A stretch of 64,000 nt of DNA from Mesoplasma photuris ATCC 49581. GTDB lineage: Bacteria > Bacillota_I > Bacilli_A > Mycoplasmatales > Mycoplasmataceae. The first letter of the stretch is position 1. The number at the start of each line of letters is the position of its first letter. The translations under genes were made by a program, and so were the position numbers. Under the pieces are notes generated by a model. The model saw only the letters and a program-made list of their open reading frames with translations, had not been told where the DNA came from and made no database searches. Shown one piece after another: positions 46,362 through 58,329 of the stretch. The stretch covers positions 1 through 64,000 of the forward strand of contig NZ_JNJI01000004.1 in assembly GCF_000702725.1 (NCBI RefSeq), read 5' to 3'.

Positions 46362-47660
46362 TTAATCCATTCATTCTAATTCATAGTCAAATACTTTAAC
46401 AGTATCCCCTTTTTGAATTCCTTTTGCTCTTAACATTTCATAAACACCAAGTTTTTTCATTTTCTCATTAAATAGCAATAAGTTATCATTAGTGTAAATC
46501 GGTAGTTTGTGGTAAAGTTTGAAAACTGTATCTCCAGATACTTCTCACAAACCATTTCCTTTGTTGAAGATTTGGATATCTTCTTTTGGTTCTTCTAAAG
46601 TATATAATTTTACATCTAAATCGATTTCTCCATCCATTTCTCATAGTGGAACATATTTAGCTGTTTCTAATTCTTTTGCAATTCTTAGCAACAATTCTTG
46701 AGTATTGTCTTTATGTAATCCAGAAACTTGAATCACCTTTTTATCTTTAAAGTAATTAATAATTCTTTCATCCATCATATTCAATTGAGCTTCATCAAGA
46801 TCCATTTTATTGATTACAATAATTTCTGGTCTATCATCTAGTTTTAAATTATATTCTTTTAGTTCTTTTCTAATTAATTCGTAGTTTTTAATAACGTCTT
46901 CTTGACCATAATTACCACTCATGTCAATAACATGACAAATAACTCGACATCTTTCGATATGTCTTAAAAATTGATGACCAAGACCTTTACCAAGTGATGC
47001 TCCTTCAATTAAACCAGGTAAATCAGCAACAACAAAAGTTGATCCATCAGGTGCTTTAGCAACACCTAGTTGAGGATTCAAAGTTGTAAATGCATAATCT
47101 GCAACTTCTGGTTTTGAATTTGAAATAGCTCTTAACAAAGTTGATTTACCAGCATTAGGTAATCCAACAAAACCAACATCTGCTAAAACTTTTAATTCAG
47201 CTTTAACTTCGAATTGTTGACCTAATTCACCAGCTTCAAAAATAGTTGGAGCTTTGTTTCTTGAATTAGCAAATCTGGCATTACCTTTACCACCTTTACC
47301 ACCTTTTGCAACAACCACTCTTTTCTTATCTTCATCCAGGTCTGCAAGTATGTCTCCGGTTTTTATATCAATAATTAATGTTCCTACTGGAACTCTAACA
47401 ACTTTTTCTTGACCAGCAGCTCCATGCATATCTTTGATATCACCTTTATAGCCATCTTCTCCTGCATATATTTTTTGCAATTTTAAATCTAATAATGAGT
47501 GCTTTCCTCCGTCAGCTTCAAAGATAACATCTCCACCGTTACCTCCGTCACCACCATTTGGTCCACCATTAGGAACGAAAAGGGCGTGGTGGAAACTAAC
47601 TGCTCCATCTCCACCTTTACCGGCTCTAATTGTAAATTTAGCTGTATCGATAAATTTCAT
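46362..47660 (-). CDS. obg: Obg-family GTPase (CgtA)
   Basis: A 432-residue GTPase needed for 50S assembly and stress control. The N-terminal Gly-rich fold (1-158) contains GGDGAVSFHH and GGKGGKGNARF. The G domain has GLPNAGKSTL and DLPGLIEGA. A C-terminal OCT domain follows after about 345. AGGAGG precedes the start and overlaps the APC permease stop. Several Trp are TGA. Confidence 0.97.
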
Positions 47661-47662
47661 TT

Positions 47663-49177
47663 CTATCCCTCCTCTTTGTTATTTAATTTTACTTTGTTTT
47701 TGGTGTTATTACTATCTATTTTAACAAATGGTTTTTTTGTAAATAGATATTCATTAATTGATCAACCAACCGCTATAAATACTAAAATTAAACCAAATGT
47801 GATTGCTAGAGTAGGACTCTCTATAAATGAATTGATAAAAGTATAACCACAAACTGCAGTTAAACCAATAATTGAATAAATTGCACTGATTCAGAATAAC
47901 CAACTATTAATTCGTTTAACCTCGACTTTTTTAGTTTTTCTATTTATAGACGCACAAATAATTAAAACTAAATAAAGTAAAAAGTCCATCATCGCAATTA
48001 CGTTACTCATTTGATCAAATAAGTAAGTTGGATTTTCTTCATTTGTTAATACTGATGCTGTAACTAAAGGAACATATAAAATTATCCCTGCTCCCATTTG
48101 TAATAAACCTGCTTTAGCTTGACTAACTTTTTTATTATTAAAAAACATAATCCCTTCATTGATATCTGTTTCAATAAAATTAGGACCTAATAAGGTAAAT
48201 GCGTTAAGACCTAGGAAAGAAACAAATACTAGCATTATATTAGATGTTAAGTGTGCAGCATTTCTAGTTGCTTCACTCATTGTTTCGATATCTTTAAATC
48301 CCGAAAACATGTACTCAAAAAAACCAACAACTGATCCATCTTTTGAACCAAAAAATAAAGCGATTGAAATTATGATATAGAAAATAGCTGTAAAAACAAC
48401 TCCAATAATAACAGCAACCATTACCACTTTTTTATTTTTTGTTTCTGCTTGCATATTTGCTGCATAAACAAAAGTTGTAAAAGCGAAAAATATTGGTGAG
48501 AATCCCGCAAATATTTTAGCACCACTAATACTTGATCAGTCGGTATTTCAATTTACTTCACCAGTTTCTCCATTTCCAAGTGGTATGTATCCTTCACCAT
48601 TGAAAATAACTCCTCATGTTTTATCAGGAATAAATAAAGCAATTAATACTAAAAATAATGGGATGAATTTAATAAAAGTACCAACAATTTGAATCATTTT
48701 ACCAGCTCTTCTAGTTAATGAGTTAATCATTGAGTTAAATGTAATTAAAAATACACCAGAAATTAAAAATATTAATAGTTCTTGATATTGTTCTAAATCA
48801 GCACCACCTGCTTGCATTACATATTTACCAACCAATAAGGCAAAAAAACCATAATTAACTGGTAAATAGATAAATACGTAGAATACAGACGCGATTGATC
48901 CTATACGTCTTGTTGTAAAGTTTCTTAACCAATACGTTACTGTTCCGTTCCCTTTTGAAGCGGTTGAACTAGCGATTTCAATAAAAACAATAATCGATGA
49001 AACAACAATAGTACCCATTACCACTCAAAGAATGATTGCTAAAAATGGATTTTCAGTAATTCCCAAAACATTTCCAGGATTATTATCATTTTTTACAAAA
49101 ATACCAACTCCAACCAATCCACCAATAACTGTGGTAAATATCGTTAAGAATTCAAATAATTTAAGATTCTTCTTCAT
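47663..49177 (-). CDS. APC-family amino acid permease
   Basis: A 504-residue transporter of the amino acid/polyamine/organocation type with 12 or more membrane segments. TVIGGLVGVGIF (15-26) is the APC helix 1 signature. Other parts such as FAGFSPIFFAFTTFVYA support the fold. Substrate cannot be assigned. The start lies immediately after the zinc-ribbon-like gene, with AGGAG inside that gene's end. The C-terminal tail is basic and acidic mixed (KLNNKEEG). Confidence 0.88.
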
Positions 49178-49178
49178 G

Positions 49179-49484
49179 TTATTCTCCTATGCTATTGAAG
49201 CATTCATCGCACAAAAAAGTAGGTCTTTCTTGATCTGCATTTTTATCATCAAAAATTTGTCAATCTTCTAAAGGTTTTTGAATATATTTTTCAACTTCTT
49301 CATCTGAAAGTTGATTAGATAATTCTTTTAATAAATTACCAATAGGTTTAGGATGATTTTTTAAAACAAAAAAGATATCACTAGAACCACATAATGAACA
49401 ACCAATGCCAAAAGCTTGAACCATTAAGTCATTATAATCGTTTCAAACAACATAGTCTTTTTCATCAATTTCTATTTGTTTCAT
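49179..49484 (-). CDS. 101-residue zinc-ribbon-like protein
   Basis: A short acidic protein with two Cys pairs: CSLC near residue 30 and CDEC near residue 92, as in a zinc ribbon, and several TGA-Trp (VVWNDY, EDWQIF). Between the pairs lies a helical acidic part (LSNQLSDEEVEKYIQ). No family recognised. Its start overlaps the DUF3196 stop by one base (TAATG) and its end is next to the permease start, so the three are likely one operon. Confidence 0.65.
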
Positions 49485-50230
49485 TAAATCGCTCCACTTT
49501 CTCTTATTCTTTTAATTATATTTTCAATCTGTGCATCATCTATTAAAAATCATTTATTAAGTTCATCATCTGAAATATCAACCCCAGATGCATCATAAAC
49601 AATTTTTGTTAATGCTGCTGCAAAATTATTTATATTATCAATTTCAAATTCTGGATAAGTTATTAAGAAATAAGTAAATAACACTTCATTACACATTTCA
49701 AAAAATGAAGGATTGTCTTGCCCAAGAGTATTACTTAATAAATTTTTAACTTCTTGCATAGTATTTTCGATTTTTTCCATATCAATATTAATTGGATTAA
49801 TTAAAAATTCTTTATGTTTAATAACTTTAAATTCTTTATCTAATTCTTGAGCATTCAAATTCATCAACATAAAAGTTTTACTTTCAGGTGAATTATTTTC
49901 ATCAATTAAAAATTTTTCAACATCTAAAATTATATTTCTTATATTTATTGTTGATAAATTTTGAATTGCAATCATTTGCTCAATTGGATCTTTAAAATTT
50001 TTTAACATAGCTTGAATTTCTTCAATTGAAAAAGCTTTGGCACCACTATTTTTATAAGTATCGACTTGAATATCTAATATTTCTCTTTTTAATTTTAGAA
50101 GTTCTAATTCACTATCTGCAGGAACATAAGGTATTTTTAGTTCCAAATCTATTATTTCCATTGCTTGTTGATAATCTTTAGTTTCAATTAAGTTCTTAAT
50201 CTCTAAAATAATTTCATCATAATAGTTCAT
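49484..50230 (-). CDS. DUF3196 protein
   Basis: A 248-residue, all-helical protein resembling DUF3196, a family restricted to Mollicutes with tetratricopeptide-like helices. Features are the opening YYDEIILEIKNLIETKDYQQ, which resembles a TPR helix pair, and an acidic C-terminal half. One TGA-Trp (residue 228) joins the last 21 residues. No enzymatic motif. GGAGT precedes the ATG and follows directly on the tRNA terminator. Confidence 0.75.
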
Positions 50231-50245
50231 TTTTACTCCTTTTAT

Positions 50246-50271
50246 ATAAAAAAATCATGCTTAGCATGATT
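50246..50271 (-). terminator. intrinsic terminator of tRNA-Arg
   Basis: An 8-bp stem AATCATGC/GCATGATT with a three-base loop on the minus strand and a run of seven T, 13 bases after the tRNA. Confidence 0.85.
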
Positions 50272-50283
50272 GTCATTTTTAAG

Positions 50284-50360
50284 TGGTGCCCACGAGAAGG
50301 CTCGAACTTCCGACCTCACGCTTAGAAGGCGCGTGCTCTATCCAACTGAGCTACATGGGC
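50284..50360 (-). tRNA. tRNA-Arg(UCU)
   Basis: A complete 77-base cloverleaf with encoded CCA. Acceptor GCCCATG/CGTGGGC, D-stem GCTC/GAGC, anticodon stem CGCGC/GCGTG with loop CTTCTAA, T-arm GGAAG-TTCGAGC-CTTCT. Anticodon UCU reads AGA, the main Arg codon of this genome. Confidence 0.97.
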
Positions 50361-50380
50361 AAATATAAATTACATAGTAA

Positions 50381-50386
50381 ATTATA
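50381..50386 (-). promoter_or_regulatory. -10 box of tRNA-Arg
   Basis: TATAAT on the minus strand 20 bases before the tRNA 5' end. No -35 box is clear. Confidence 0.5.
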
Positions 50387-50427
50387 ATATTTTTTATATG
50401 TAATTCATAGTATTTTTAATATTTTTT

Positions 50428-52023
50428 TTAATTTTTAAATGAAGATAATTTAGAAATTAAATACAGTGAATCTATCACTTTTTCTTTTTGCTTAAGTGTC
50501 TTGTATTGTGTTAACAATTTATTGACTTTATTTTCGATTAGTTTTAAATCAGAACGATCATAAACATGTTTTGATTTTTTATATGGACCAAATGCTACTA
50601 AATAATATTTGACCATATTTTCTCATGAATAACCGAACATTTTAGCTGACTTGGGTTCAATTGTTAAAATTAAAGAAATTATTCTTAACATAATATTTAT
50701 TTCAGATTTATCATTAGCTAATTCAACGAATTTATTAGCAGGTGTTTCTAATCTTTCTAAATCCTTGGAATCTAATTTGATAAAGTTAAAACGAACATTT
50801 TTATAATTTAAAACATACTTCTTATCTTCATCTTCAACATAAAATTTAAGTGTGTTAACGATTCCGATTTTCTTATTTTCAATTAAATAATTACCTAAAA
50901 TACCATTACCTCTTTTTAATTTATGAACTAATTCTAAATACGAAGTAGAGTATTTAGATAATCTAACAAAGGTTTTTAGTTTATCTTCAGTAATGGTGAT
51001 TTTGTTTGAATTTTTCATAGATTTTATATGGTTTAATGTTTTTTCAACATCAAAATCACGACAATTATATGTCATTAAAAAATCAGAAATTCCTTCTTCT
51101 GTTTCAAATTCATTAACTGTGTTATCTAAATTTAAATCATATACTTTTAACATTAAAATGGGTAAATAATTATGGATCAGTTCAAAAATTTCTTCACCAT
51201 CTCTCAAGACAGAAATTTTTTTCATATTATCTTTTAAAAATAGTGCTGTATATTTAGATAATTGAAATACTAATCGATAACGCGTATTTAAATCTGTTTC
51301 ATTTCATTTTTCATAACTAAAATTCAAAATTAATGAGTGAAAGTCTTCTTCGCAATTTAAGGTATCGATGTCAGATTTAATATATTCAATTTCTTCTTTC
51401 GATAATGATCTACCACTTTTTAGTGCTTTAGAAATATTTTCAATGCTATATATTTTAGTTATTTTTTCCATCATTTTAGATGGCTCTGTTACATCAATCA
51501 TTAGCATAGTCACTAAAACAGGATATGCAATTCCATGATAAATTCTATTTGAATCATTTTCATTAATATAATTTACATCAAATTCATGTTTGAAAGCTAA
51601 ATTCATTAACAATGTATATGGCGCAGAATTTTTTTTAAGAAAATTATAGACATTTTTAAAATCATTTTCTGCAATATATGGAATCACAATTTTATCAATT
51701 GCTTCAAAAATAAATTGTTTATCATCTTGAGTCATATCTAAAAATTTTGATTTAACTTCTTTACTTTGATATGCAAATTGAAATAATAATGAATAATTTT
51801 TAGAAATATATTCTGTGATTTCTAAAATTTTAGCAGGCGCGATTGAACTTAATGAAATTCCTTTTGATAATTGATATTGAAAAATACCATAATAAGAAAC
51901 ATGAAAAATTTCATTTATCTTTGTTTTTAAATCAGAAGAAATTTTTTTAAAAATTGGATTTTGTGTTGTTTTGCTATATTCGTTATAGTTTGTTCAAAAA
52001 ACCGATTCATGTCTATTTAACAT
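50428..52023 (-). CDS. 531-residue protein of unknown function
   Basis: One frame of 531 residues through three TGA-Trp codons. It is mainly helical with Lys, Asn and Ile, no signal peptide and no membrane segment. Visible stretches include HESVFWTNYNEY at the N-terminus, PVLVTMLMIDVTEPSKMMEK near 165, and a basic tail (KKSKHVYDRSDLKLIE). No known domain was recognised. AGGAGG precedes the start at 52023. It follows trmFO by eight bases, so it is in the same operon, and is followed by the tRNA-Arg promoter. Confidence 0.7.
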
Positions 52024-52031
52024 ATTTCCTC

Positions 52032-53345
52032 CTAAAGTTTAGTAATAAATTTTTTCATGTCTTCTAACGCACGATTAGAATAAGCCTCTTTTTTAGCGTT
52101 TTTACCGTTTTTCTTATCAATTCCTGATATTTCCGAAACAATTCCTCAATTAGCTTTCATTGGTTGAAAATTGGTTGCAGAAGCATTATTTATATAGTGA
52201 ATTAAAGATCCCAACACCGTTGAAGGTGGAGGCGAAATCATTTCTTTATTTTTAATTTTTTTATCTATATTTATTGCTGCTAAAATACCAGAAGCTGTTG
52301 ACTCAACATAACCTTCAACTCCAGTTATTTGTCCTGCAAAGAAAATGTTTTCGTTTTTTTCTAACTGCATAAACTCATTCAATACTCTAGGTGAATTGAT
52401 AAAATTATTTTTATGCATTACACCATATCTAACAAACTCAGCATTTTCTAGACCTGGAATTAAAGAAAAAACTCTCTTTTGTTCAGGTCATTTTAGGTTG
52501 GTTTGAAAACCAACAATATTATATAAAGAATCAATAGCATCATCTTGACGTAATTGTACAACAGCATAATTATTTGTTCCATCTAAGTTTCTTAAACCTT
52601 GTGGTTTCATTGGACCAAATAATAGTGTTTTTTCACCACGTTTAGCCATACCTTCAACAGGCATACATCCTTCAAAATATTTTAACGTTTGATCATCTTC
52701 TAAGTGAGCAATCGATGTTTCAGCATTAATTAACTCATTATAAAATAAATCATATTGCTCTTTATTCATCGGACAATTTATATAGTCTTCTGTTTCGCCT
52801 TTTTCATAACGATTTTTTCTAAAAGCAATCTCCATATTAATAGATTCTTTTTTAATAATTGGTGCCACAGCATCAAAAAAGTAAAAATCATCACTTCCTA
52901 AAAGTGAATTGATTTTATTTTGCAATGATTCTGTTGTTAATGGTCCTGACGCAATTAAAGTAATAGCGTCTTTTTCAATTTCATCAATTTCTTGATCGAA
53001 AATATTGATTAATTCATTTTCTTCTAAAACTTTAGTAATATAATTTGAAAATATTTCTCTATCAACAGCTAATGATCCACCTGCTGGAACTCTTGCAAAT
53101 TCAGCAGCTTTAATAATTAAAGAATCTAACATACGCATTTCTTCTTTTAATGTACCAACAGCATTCAATAAATCATCACTTCTTAAAGAATTAGAGCAAA
53201 CCAATTCTCCAAAATTATTAGTAACTTGAACTGGATTTCTTTTAAGTCTTTTAACTTCATAAATATTTACTTCATGTCCTCTTTTAGAAAGTTGATATGC
53301 AGCTTCGCTTCCAGCAAGACCAGCACCGATGATGTTAATTTTCAT
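52032..53345 (-). CDS. trmFO: tRNA m5U54 methyltransferase TrmFO (folate-dependent)
   Basis: A 437-residue flavoenzyme that makes m5U54 in tRNA with methylene-THF. The FAD site is [14 protein letters not shown] (4-17); a later family motif is [10 protein letters not shown] (52-61), holding the catalytic Cys. The C-terminal domain has [16 protein letters not shown]. In Mollicutes related enzymes may methylate 23S rRNA (RlmFO), so the substrate is not certain. The ATG at 53345 has GGAGTG. Confidence 0.93.
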
Positions 53346-53353
53346 ATTCACTC

Positions 53354-55201
53354 CTATTTCATTAATCCAGCTTCATATAGTTTTTTGAAATGTCCTGGTG
53401 TAGATTTAAGTTCTTCGAAACTTCCTCTTTGAACAATTCCTCCACCGTTTCCACCTAAAACAATAATTTCATCAACATTTTTAATTGTTGAAAGACGGTG
53501 TGCAATAGTGATTGATGTTTTCCCTCTAATAAGTTCATCTAATTGAGCTTGAATTTCTTTTTCAACAATATTGTCAAGAGCTGATGTAGCTTCATCAAGA
53601 ATAATTAAATCAGGATTTTTTAAAAATACTCTAGCAATAACTAAACGTTGTTTTTGACCACCTGATAGTAAGAAACCACGTTGACCTAATATAGTTTGGT
53701 AACCTTCTGGTAAAGTTAAAATGAAATCATGTAATTTGGCTTTTTTACATGCCTCAATCACTTCTTCATCAGTTGCATCAAATTTAACATATTTAATATT
53801 TTCTATAAAATCTCCGAAGAAAATTTGTGGTTCTTGTTCAACATAACCAACATTAGATAAATAATTTGGTAAATCTAAATCAATCAAATCAAATTTATCA
53901 TTAATTATTACTTGTCCTTTTATTGGATCATAGAATCTTAATAGTAATCTTGCAATAGTTGATTTACCAGATCCTGTTTCACCAACGAAAGCATATGATT
54001 TACCTTTTTCAAATGTAATATTTAAATTCGGAAGAATAACTTTGTCAATTTTTTTAGGATATGCAAATGAAATATCGCGGAATTCAACACTGTCAATTCC
54101 TTCAATAGTTTTAGGATTTTCACTTTTAACAATAAAAGGTACAGGCTCAGTTAATTGGGCAATTCTGTTTGACGCATTTGAAGCCATTGTAGCAGCTCTT
54201 AAAGTCGGAACTAATATAATGATTGCAACCACAGCTTGAGCTACAATTAAAAGAATTAATGGTAGGTCTTGATAAACTGCAGGTTTATTGTTTGCATACA
54301 TAATTGCAGAAATAATAATTACTAAAGTTGAAAAGAATGATGTCGTGATATTAATTCATAAGTTTAATGTAGAGTTTCATTTAATAGTTCTATCTATTGA
54401 ATGTGCATATTTATCATTTTTTTCAAATAAACGATTAATTTCATATTCTTCTAAACCAGATGCTTTAATTAAAGAAATATTATTAATTCTATCTGTCATA
54501 TCAGCATCAATTTCACGCTTCATATCATAAGCTAAAATTAATGTTCTTCTGAAAAATACAAAAATAATCATAGCAATTAAAATTACTACAACTAGATATG
54601 CCAATAAAATTCCACCAATTAAAAATTGATGATTAGCAAACATCACAACTATTGATGATACAACAGCTGATCCACACCAAATTATATTTAATAAGAATTG
54701 TTGAATTCCCATTGATAAACCTTGTGTATCTGCAACAAGTCTTGTGAAAATATTACCCGAAACATTATCAAAGAAGAAATCCACATCTTGGTTAACTAAT
54801 GAAATTAATATTTTATTTCTTTGCATTACTTCGATTTTTGCAGAAAACATTCCTGTTGTGAAGTTTGTAAATCACTCTAAAACAAATATTGCAAATAACA
54901 TTCCTACTAATGTATATAATCATGTTTCTCATGTCATTTGTAAACCAAATAAATATGTCATAATTTCTGGTTCTGTAATTGTCTTAACCATTTGATTAGA
55001 AACTAGTGGTAATAATACAATTACAATCGCATCAAGTATTGTCACAATAATTAATGTTGCAAATAATAAAATATTATCCTTAGCTGTTTCAATAATGATT
55101 TTCATGAAATGACCCATTTTCTTTAATGAAAATGCATATTCAGAATCAAAACCTTTTTTAAAAACACTAGGTTGTTCATATTTTGTTTTATTTTTTTTCA
55201 T
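53354..55201 (-). CDS. ABC exporter half-transporter (second of pair)
   Basis: A 615-residue MsbA/LmrA-type protein with an N-terminal six-helix membrane domain and C-terminal ATPase. The ATPase has Walker [11 protein letters not shown]-loop [11 protein letters not shown], signature LSGGQKQR, Walker [13 protein letters not shown] with the catalytic Glu, and an H-loop IAHRLST. No degenerate site is seen. It lies 17 bases after its partner and may form a heterodimer; exported drugs, lipids or peptides cannot be told from sequence. Confidence 0.9.
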
Positions 55202-55218
55202 AATAAGAACCTCCTATA

Positions 55219-57078
55219 TTATTCTTTATTACTTTTACCTGCATCATATAATTTTTTGAAATGACCAGGTGTTTCTTTAAGTTCATCAAATGTTCCGGTT
55301 TGAACAATTCCTTTTCCAGGACCAAGAACTATGATTTGATCAACATTTTTAATTGTTGATAATCTATGAGCGATTGAGATAGTTGTTCTACCTTTCATCA
55401 ATTCATCTAATTTAATTTGAATTTCTTTTTCCACTAAATTATCTAAAGCAGACGTTGCTTCATCAAGAATTAAAATTTGTGGATCTTTTAAGAACATTCT
55501 AGCGATTACTAAACGTTGTTTTTGACCACCAGATAACATAAATCCACGTTCTCCAAGAATTGTTTTATAACCTTCTGGTCAAGTCATGATCAAGTCATGT
55601 AATTCAGCTTTTTTACATGCTTCAACAACATCTCAATCAGATGCATCAAATCTTCCATAACGAACGTTATCAAAAATATCACCTAATAAGATTGATGGTT
55701 CTTGTTCAACATAACCAACATGGTTTAAATAACTTGATAAGTAAACGTCTTTTAAATTAATTGTGTCATTAATTAAAACTTGACCTTCAGTAGGATCGTA
55801 GAATCTTAATAACAATTTTGAAATAGTAGATTTACCAGCACCAGTTTCACCAACAAAGGCATATGATTTACCTTCTTCTAAAGTGAAATCAAAGTTTGGT
55901 AATATTACTTTTCCTGGTTTTTCAGGATAAGCAAAATTTATATTTTTGAAGTGAATATCACCTGTAATTTTGTGAATGTGAATACCTTCTTTTGTTTCGA
56001 AGTGATTATCAATAACTTTTTTCTCATCTAAAATTTCTTGAATTCTTTGAGAAGCAGTAGCTGCTTGCATTAAACCCATAATCATTCTCATAAATGCCAT
56101 AATTGGTCCTATCATCATTCCAACAGATGTAATGATTGAAGGAAGGATTGCTACTAATAAAGCAGCGTCATCATAAATTGAAACTGCCACAACAACCATC
56201 ACAGCTTGAATAGAGTTAACTCCTAAGAATAGAATTGCCAACATTGTAGCTTGTGAAAGGTTCATTTTTTTGTATTGATCATAATAACCTTTATGTAGAT
56301 CAACAAATCTAGCTGATTCATATTTTTCAGTTCCTGTAGCTTTAATTAATTTAACAGTGTTAATTCTATCAATTACATCTCCATTGATTCTTGTAATTCT
56401 AGCTCTTAAAACATACAATAATTTTTTAATAGGTAAATAAGCTAAACCAAATAAAATTAGTAAAATTACAAACATTAAAATTGCAATTCCTGTCAATTTA
56501 TAATCAATTGTTGCTAAAACAATAATTGATGCGATTAAAGTTAATGTTGCTTGTAGGAAAGAAATCGGAATAATTCCTGTTTGCTCTCCAATAATTTTAG
56601 TATCAGAAACAACTTTAGTTAAAATATCTCCGATTTTTTTATCTGAGTAATATGACATATCTAACTCAATAAGTTTTTTAACAATATCATTTCTCAAATC
56701 TACTTCGATTTTTTTACCAAGTTGCCCTGCCAATCATTGTGATGTATAAGTAGATATACCCATAATAACTAGCAATCCAATTTGAATACCAACATTTCCT
56801 TGTCAGCTAACACCTCATCATTTATCTTGTAAATTTGAGCTAGCTAATCCTCAGTTTCCATCTATATCTTTAATAGATAACATTAACTGTTCTGTTATTT
56901 TTGGAACTAAAGCAGTAGAAATTGCTAAAGTAACAACACTTAAAATAACAGAAATTGTTCATCATTTATTTTTTAACATATAGTGAGCTACTAATTTAAA
57001 AAATGAACTTTTCCCTGCTTTTGAAAGTTGTTTTTCAATTTCATGGTCTGCTTTTGGTTTTGTATTTTCTTTTGTCAT
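55219..57078 (-). CDS. ABC exporter half-transporter (first of pair)
   Basis: A 619-residue ABC exporter. The membrane domain spans about 25-330, and the ATPase from 365 has [28 protein letters not shown] and [11 protein letters not shown]. Trp codons at about 112-118 and 485-510 are TGA. It closely resembles the gene after it, so the pair probably arose by duplication. AGGAGG precedes the ATG at 57078. Confidence 0.9.
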
Positions 57079-57120
57079 ATTTCCTCCTTATCCGTTCATT
57101 ATATTTTATCATATTAAAAC

Positions 57121-57146
57121 AAATAAAAAATAGGCATAAGCCTATT
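57121..57146 (-). terminator. intrinsic terminator of ssb-dprA
   Basis: A 7-bp stem AATAGGC/GCCTATT with a TTAT loop on the minus strand followed by TTTTTTAT. Confidence 0.85.
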
Positions 57147-57153
57147 GTATTAT

Positions 57154-57906
57154 CTATAAATTGTTAATTATATCATCTATATTTTCCACTAATTTAGCGC
57201 CTTGCTTGATTAGTTTATTTGTTTTGTTTGATTTATCGAAATTATCATAAGGAAAGGCGAGAAGTTCTTTTCCATCATTCAAAACAAAATCAATTAATTC
57301 TTTAGTTTTAGATAATGATGATAATTGTACGAAAAGGGCTACAGTGATTAATCCAGAGATTAATCGATTTTGATATTGTGTATTATCTTTTTCAATTTCA
57401 TTACCAAATTCGGTAATTAATAAAAAATCTATTTTTTGTAATTCTCTATATATTTCATTTTTGTTATTTTGAAAATTTTTTAGTGTATTTTTTAATATTA
57501 CAACTACTTGCGCATTTTCTTTGACAAGTGTGTTTGTTTTATAAGTATTTAGATCATCTTCTTTGATTGCAATTATTTTTCTTTCTTCAGTTAGTCCTTT
57601 AACAGAAATATTGAAGTTTCTTTCACCATTCGGAGATAAATCTCCACTTGTAAATAATCCAACAATTCTTTTTCAATTAGTTAGTAGTGAAATACTGCCA
57701 TCGAAAAAGAGAATAAATGGTGGTTTAAAGGCGTTTTTCAATACTTTTGGATATAAGGGGTTAATAACACTGACAAATTGATACTTTTCATCATTTAATT
57801 TTTCTAATTCTTCAACAGCTACTCGTTCTTTTGAATCTAATGCTTTATAAACATCATCTCAATTTCCTTTATATTTAATAGCAAAGTATAAAAGTATTTT
57901 TTCCAT
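57154..57906 (-). CDS. degenerate DprA/Smf-like protein
   Basis: A 250-residue protein with the DprA entrance motif YPKVLKNAFKPPFILFFDG (about 53-71), the family's YP..L....PP..L...G pattern. The Rossmann motifs that bind single-stranded DNA in true DprA (GSR and SG.A.GID) are replaced by SGDLSPNGER and NVK-like sequence, and the C-terminal domain is missing. Mollicutes commonly keep such reduced forms. The role is uncertain: DNA processing without natural competence, or a diverged binding protein. It starts with a TAATG overlap after the mini-SSB gene. Confidence 0.65.
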
Positions 57907-58211
57907 TAGTTTAAATATAAAACGCGAGTAGCGATAATTTCATTTCCAAAATTTTGTTTATCAGTGTTACCAAAAGAATGAACTTTCCCCTCAATACCCA
58001 CAATTGCTTGATCAAATAATCCAAATTCTTCATCTAAATTATCAGCTCAAGCTTTAACATTAACATAATCATTAATTGATTCTCCGTTTTTTCCTCTATA
58101 AGATTTCGGTATTTTTACTGTGAATTTGTACAATTTCTTACCCCCATCTTTAGATTCATAAGCAATTTGTGCATCGCCTTCAATTTGACCAATTAAATTT
58201 ACTAAATTCAT
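57906..58211 (-). CDS. ssb: single-strand DNA-binding protein, short
   Basis: A 101-residue OB-fold protein opening MNLVNLIGQIEGD and containing VNVKAWADN, the SSB pattern. It lacks the acidic C-terminal tail that recruits partner proteins, and it is shorter than the usual 150 or more residues. It may be a second SSB or PriB-like. It overlaps the dprA-like start. The ATG has AGAGG. Confidence 0.7.
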
Positions 58212-58293
58212 TTTTTACCTCTTTCATTCTTTTTAATTACTAGTTTTTACTAGCGCCAAAGATAATTTCTATGGCTATTTTGGATTAAGAGTA

Positions 58294-58329
58294 GAAACAA
58301 AAAAGTAACCATTAAAATGATTACTTTTT
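58294..58329 (-). terminator. intrinsic terminator of rnhB
   Basis: A 9-bp stem AAAAAGTAA/TTACTTTTT on the minus strand with a 12-base loop that can pair in part; T run follows. It overlaps the rnhB stop. Confidence 0.75.

Noticed and set aside
47499-47846. + strand frame across the obg start and permease end
   Set aside because: It crosses two genes and their RBS on the other strand, with no start signal of its own.
53354-57078. Possible long direct repeat from two similar ABC transporter genes
   Set aside because: The genes are similar at protein level but differ widely in bases, so this is an old duplication, not a repeat element.
58238-58253. CTAGT-TTTT-ACTAG palindrome upstream of ssb
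   Set aside because: A five-base stem in AT-rich DNA without a T run or known operator match is too weak to call.
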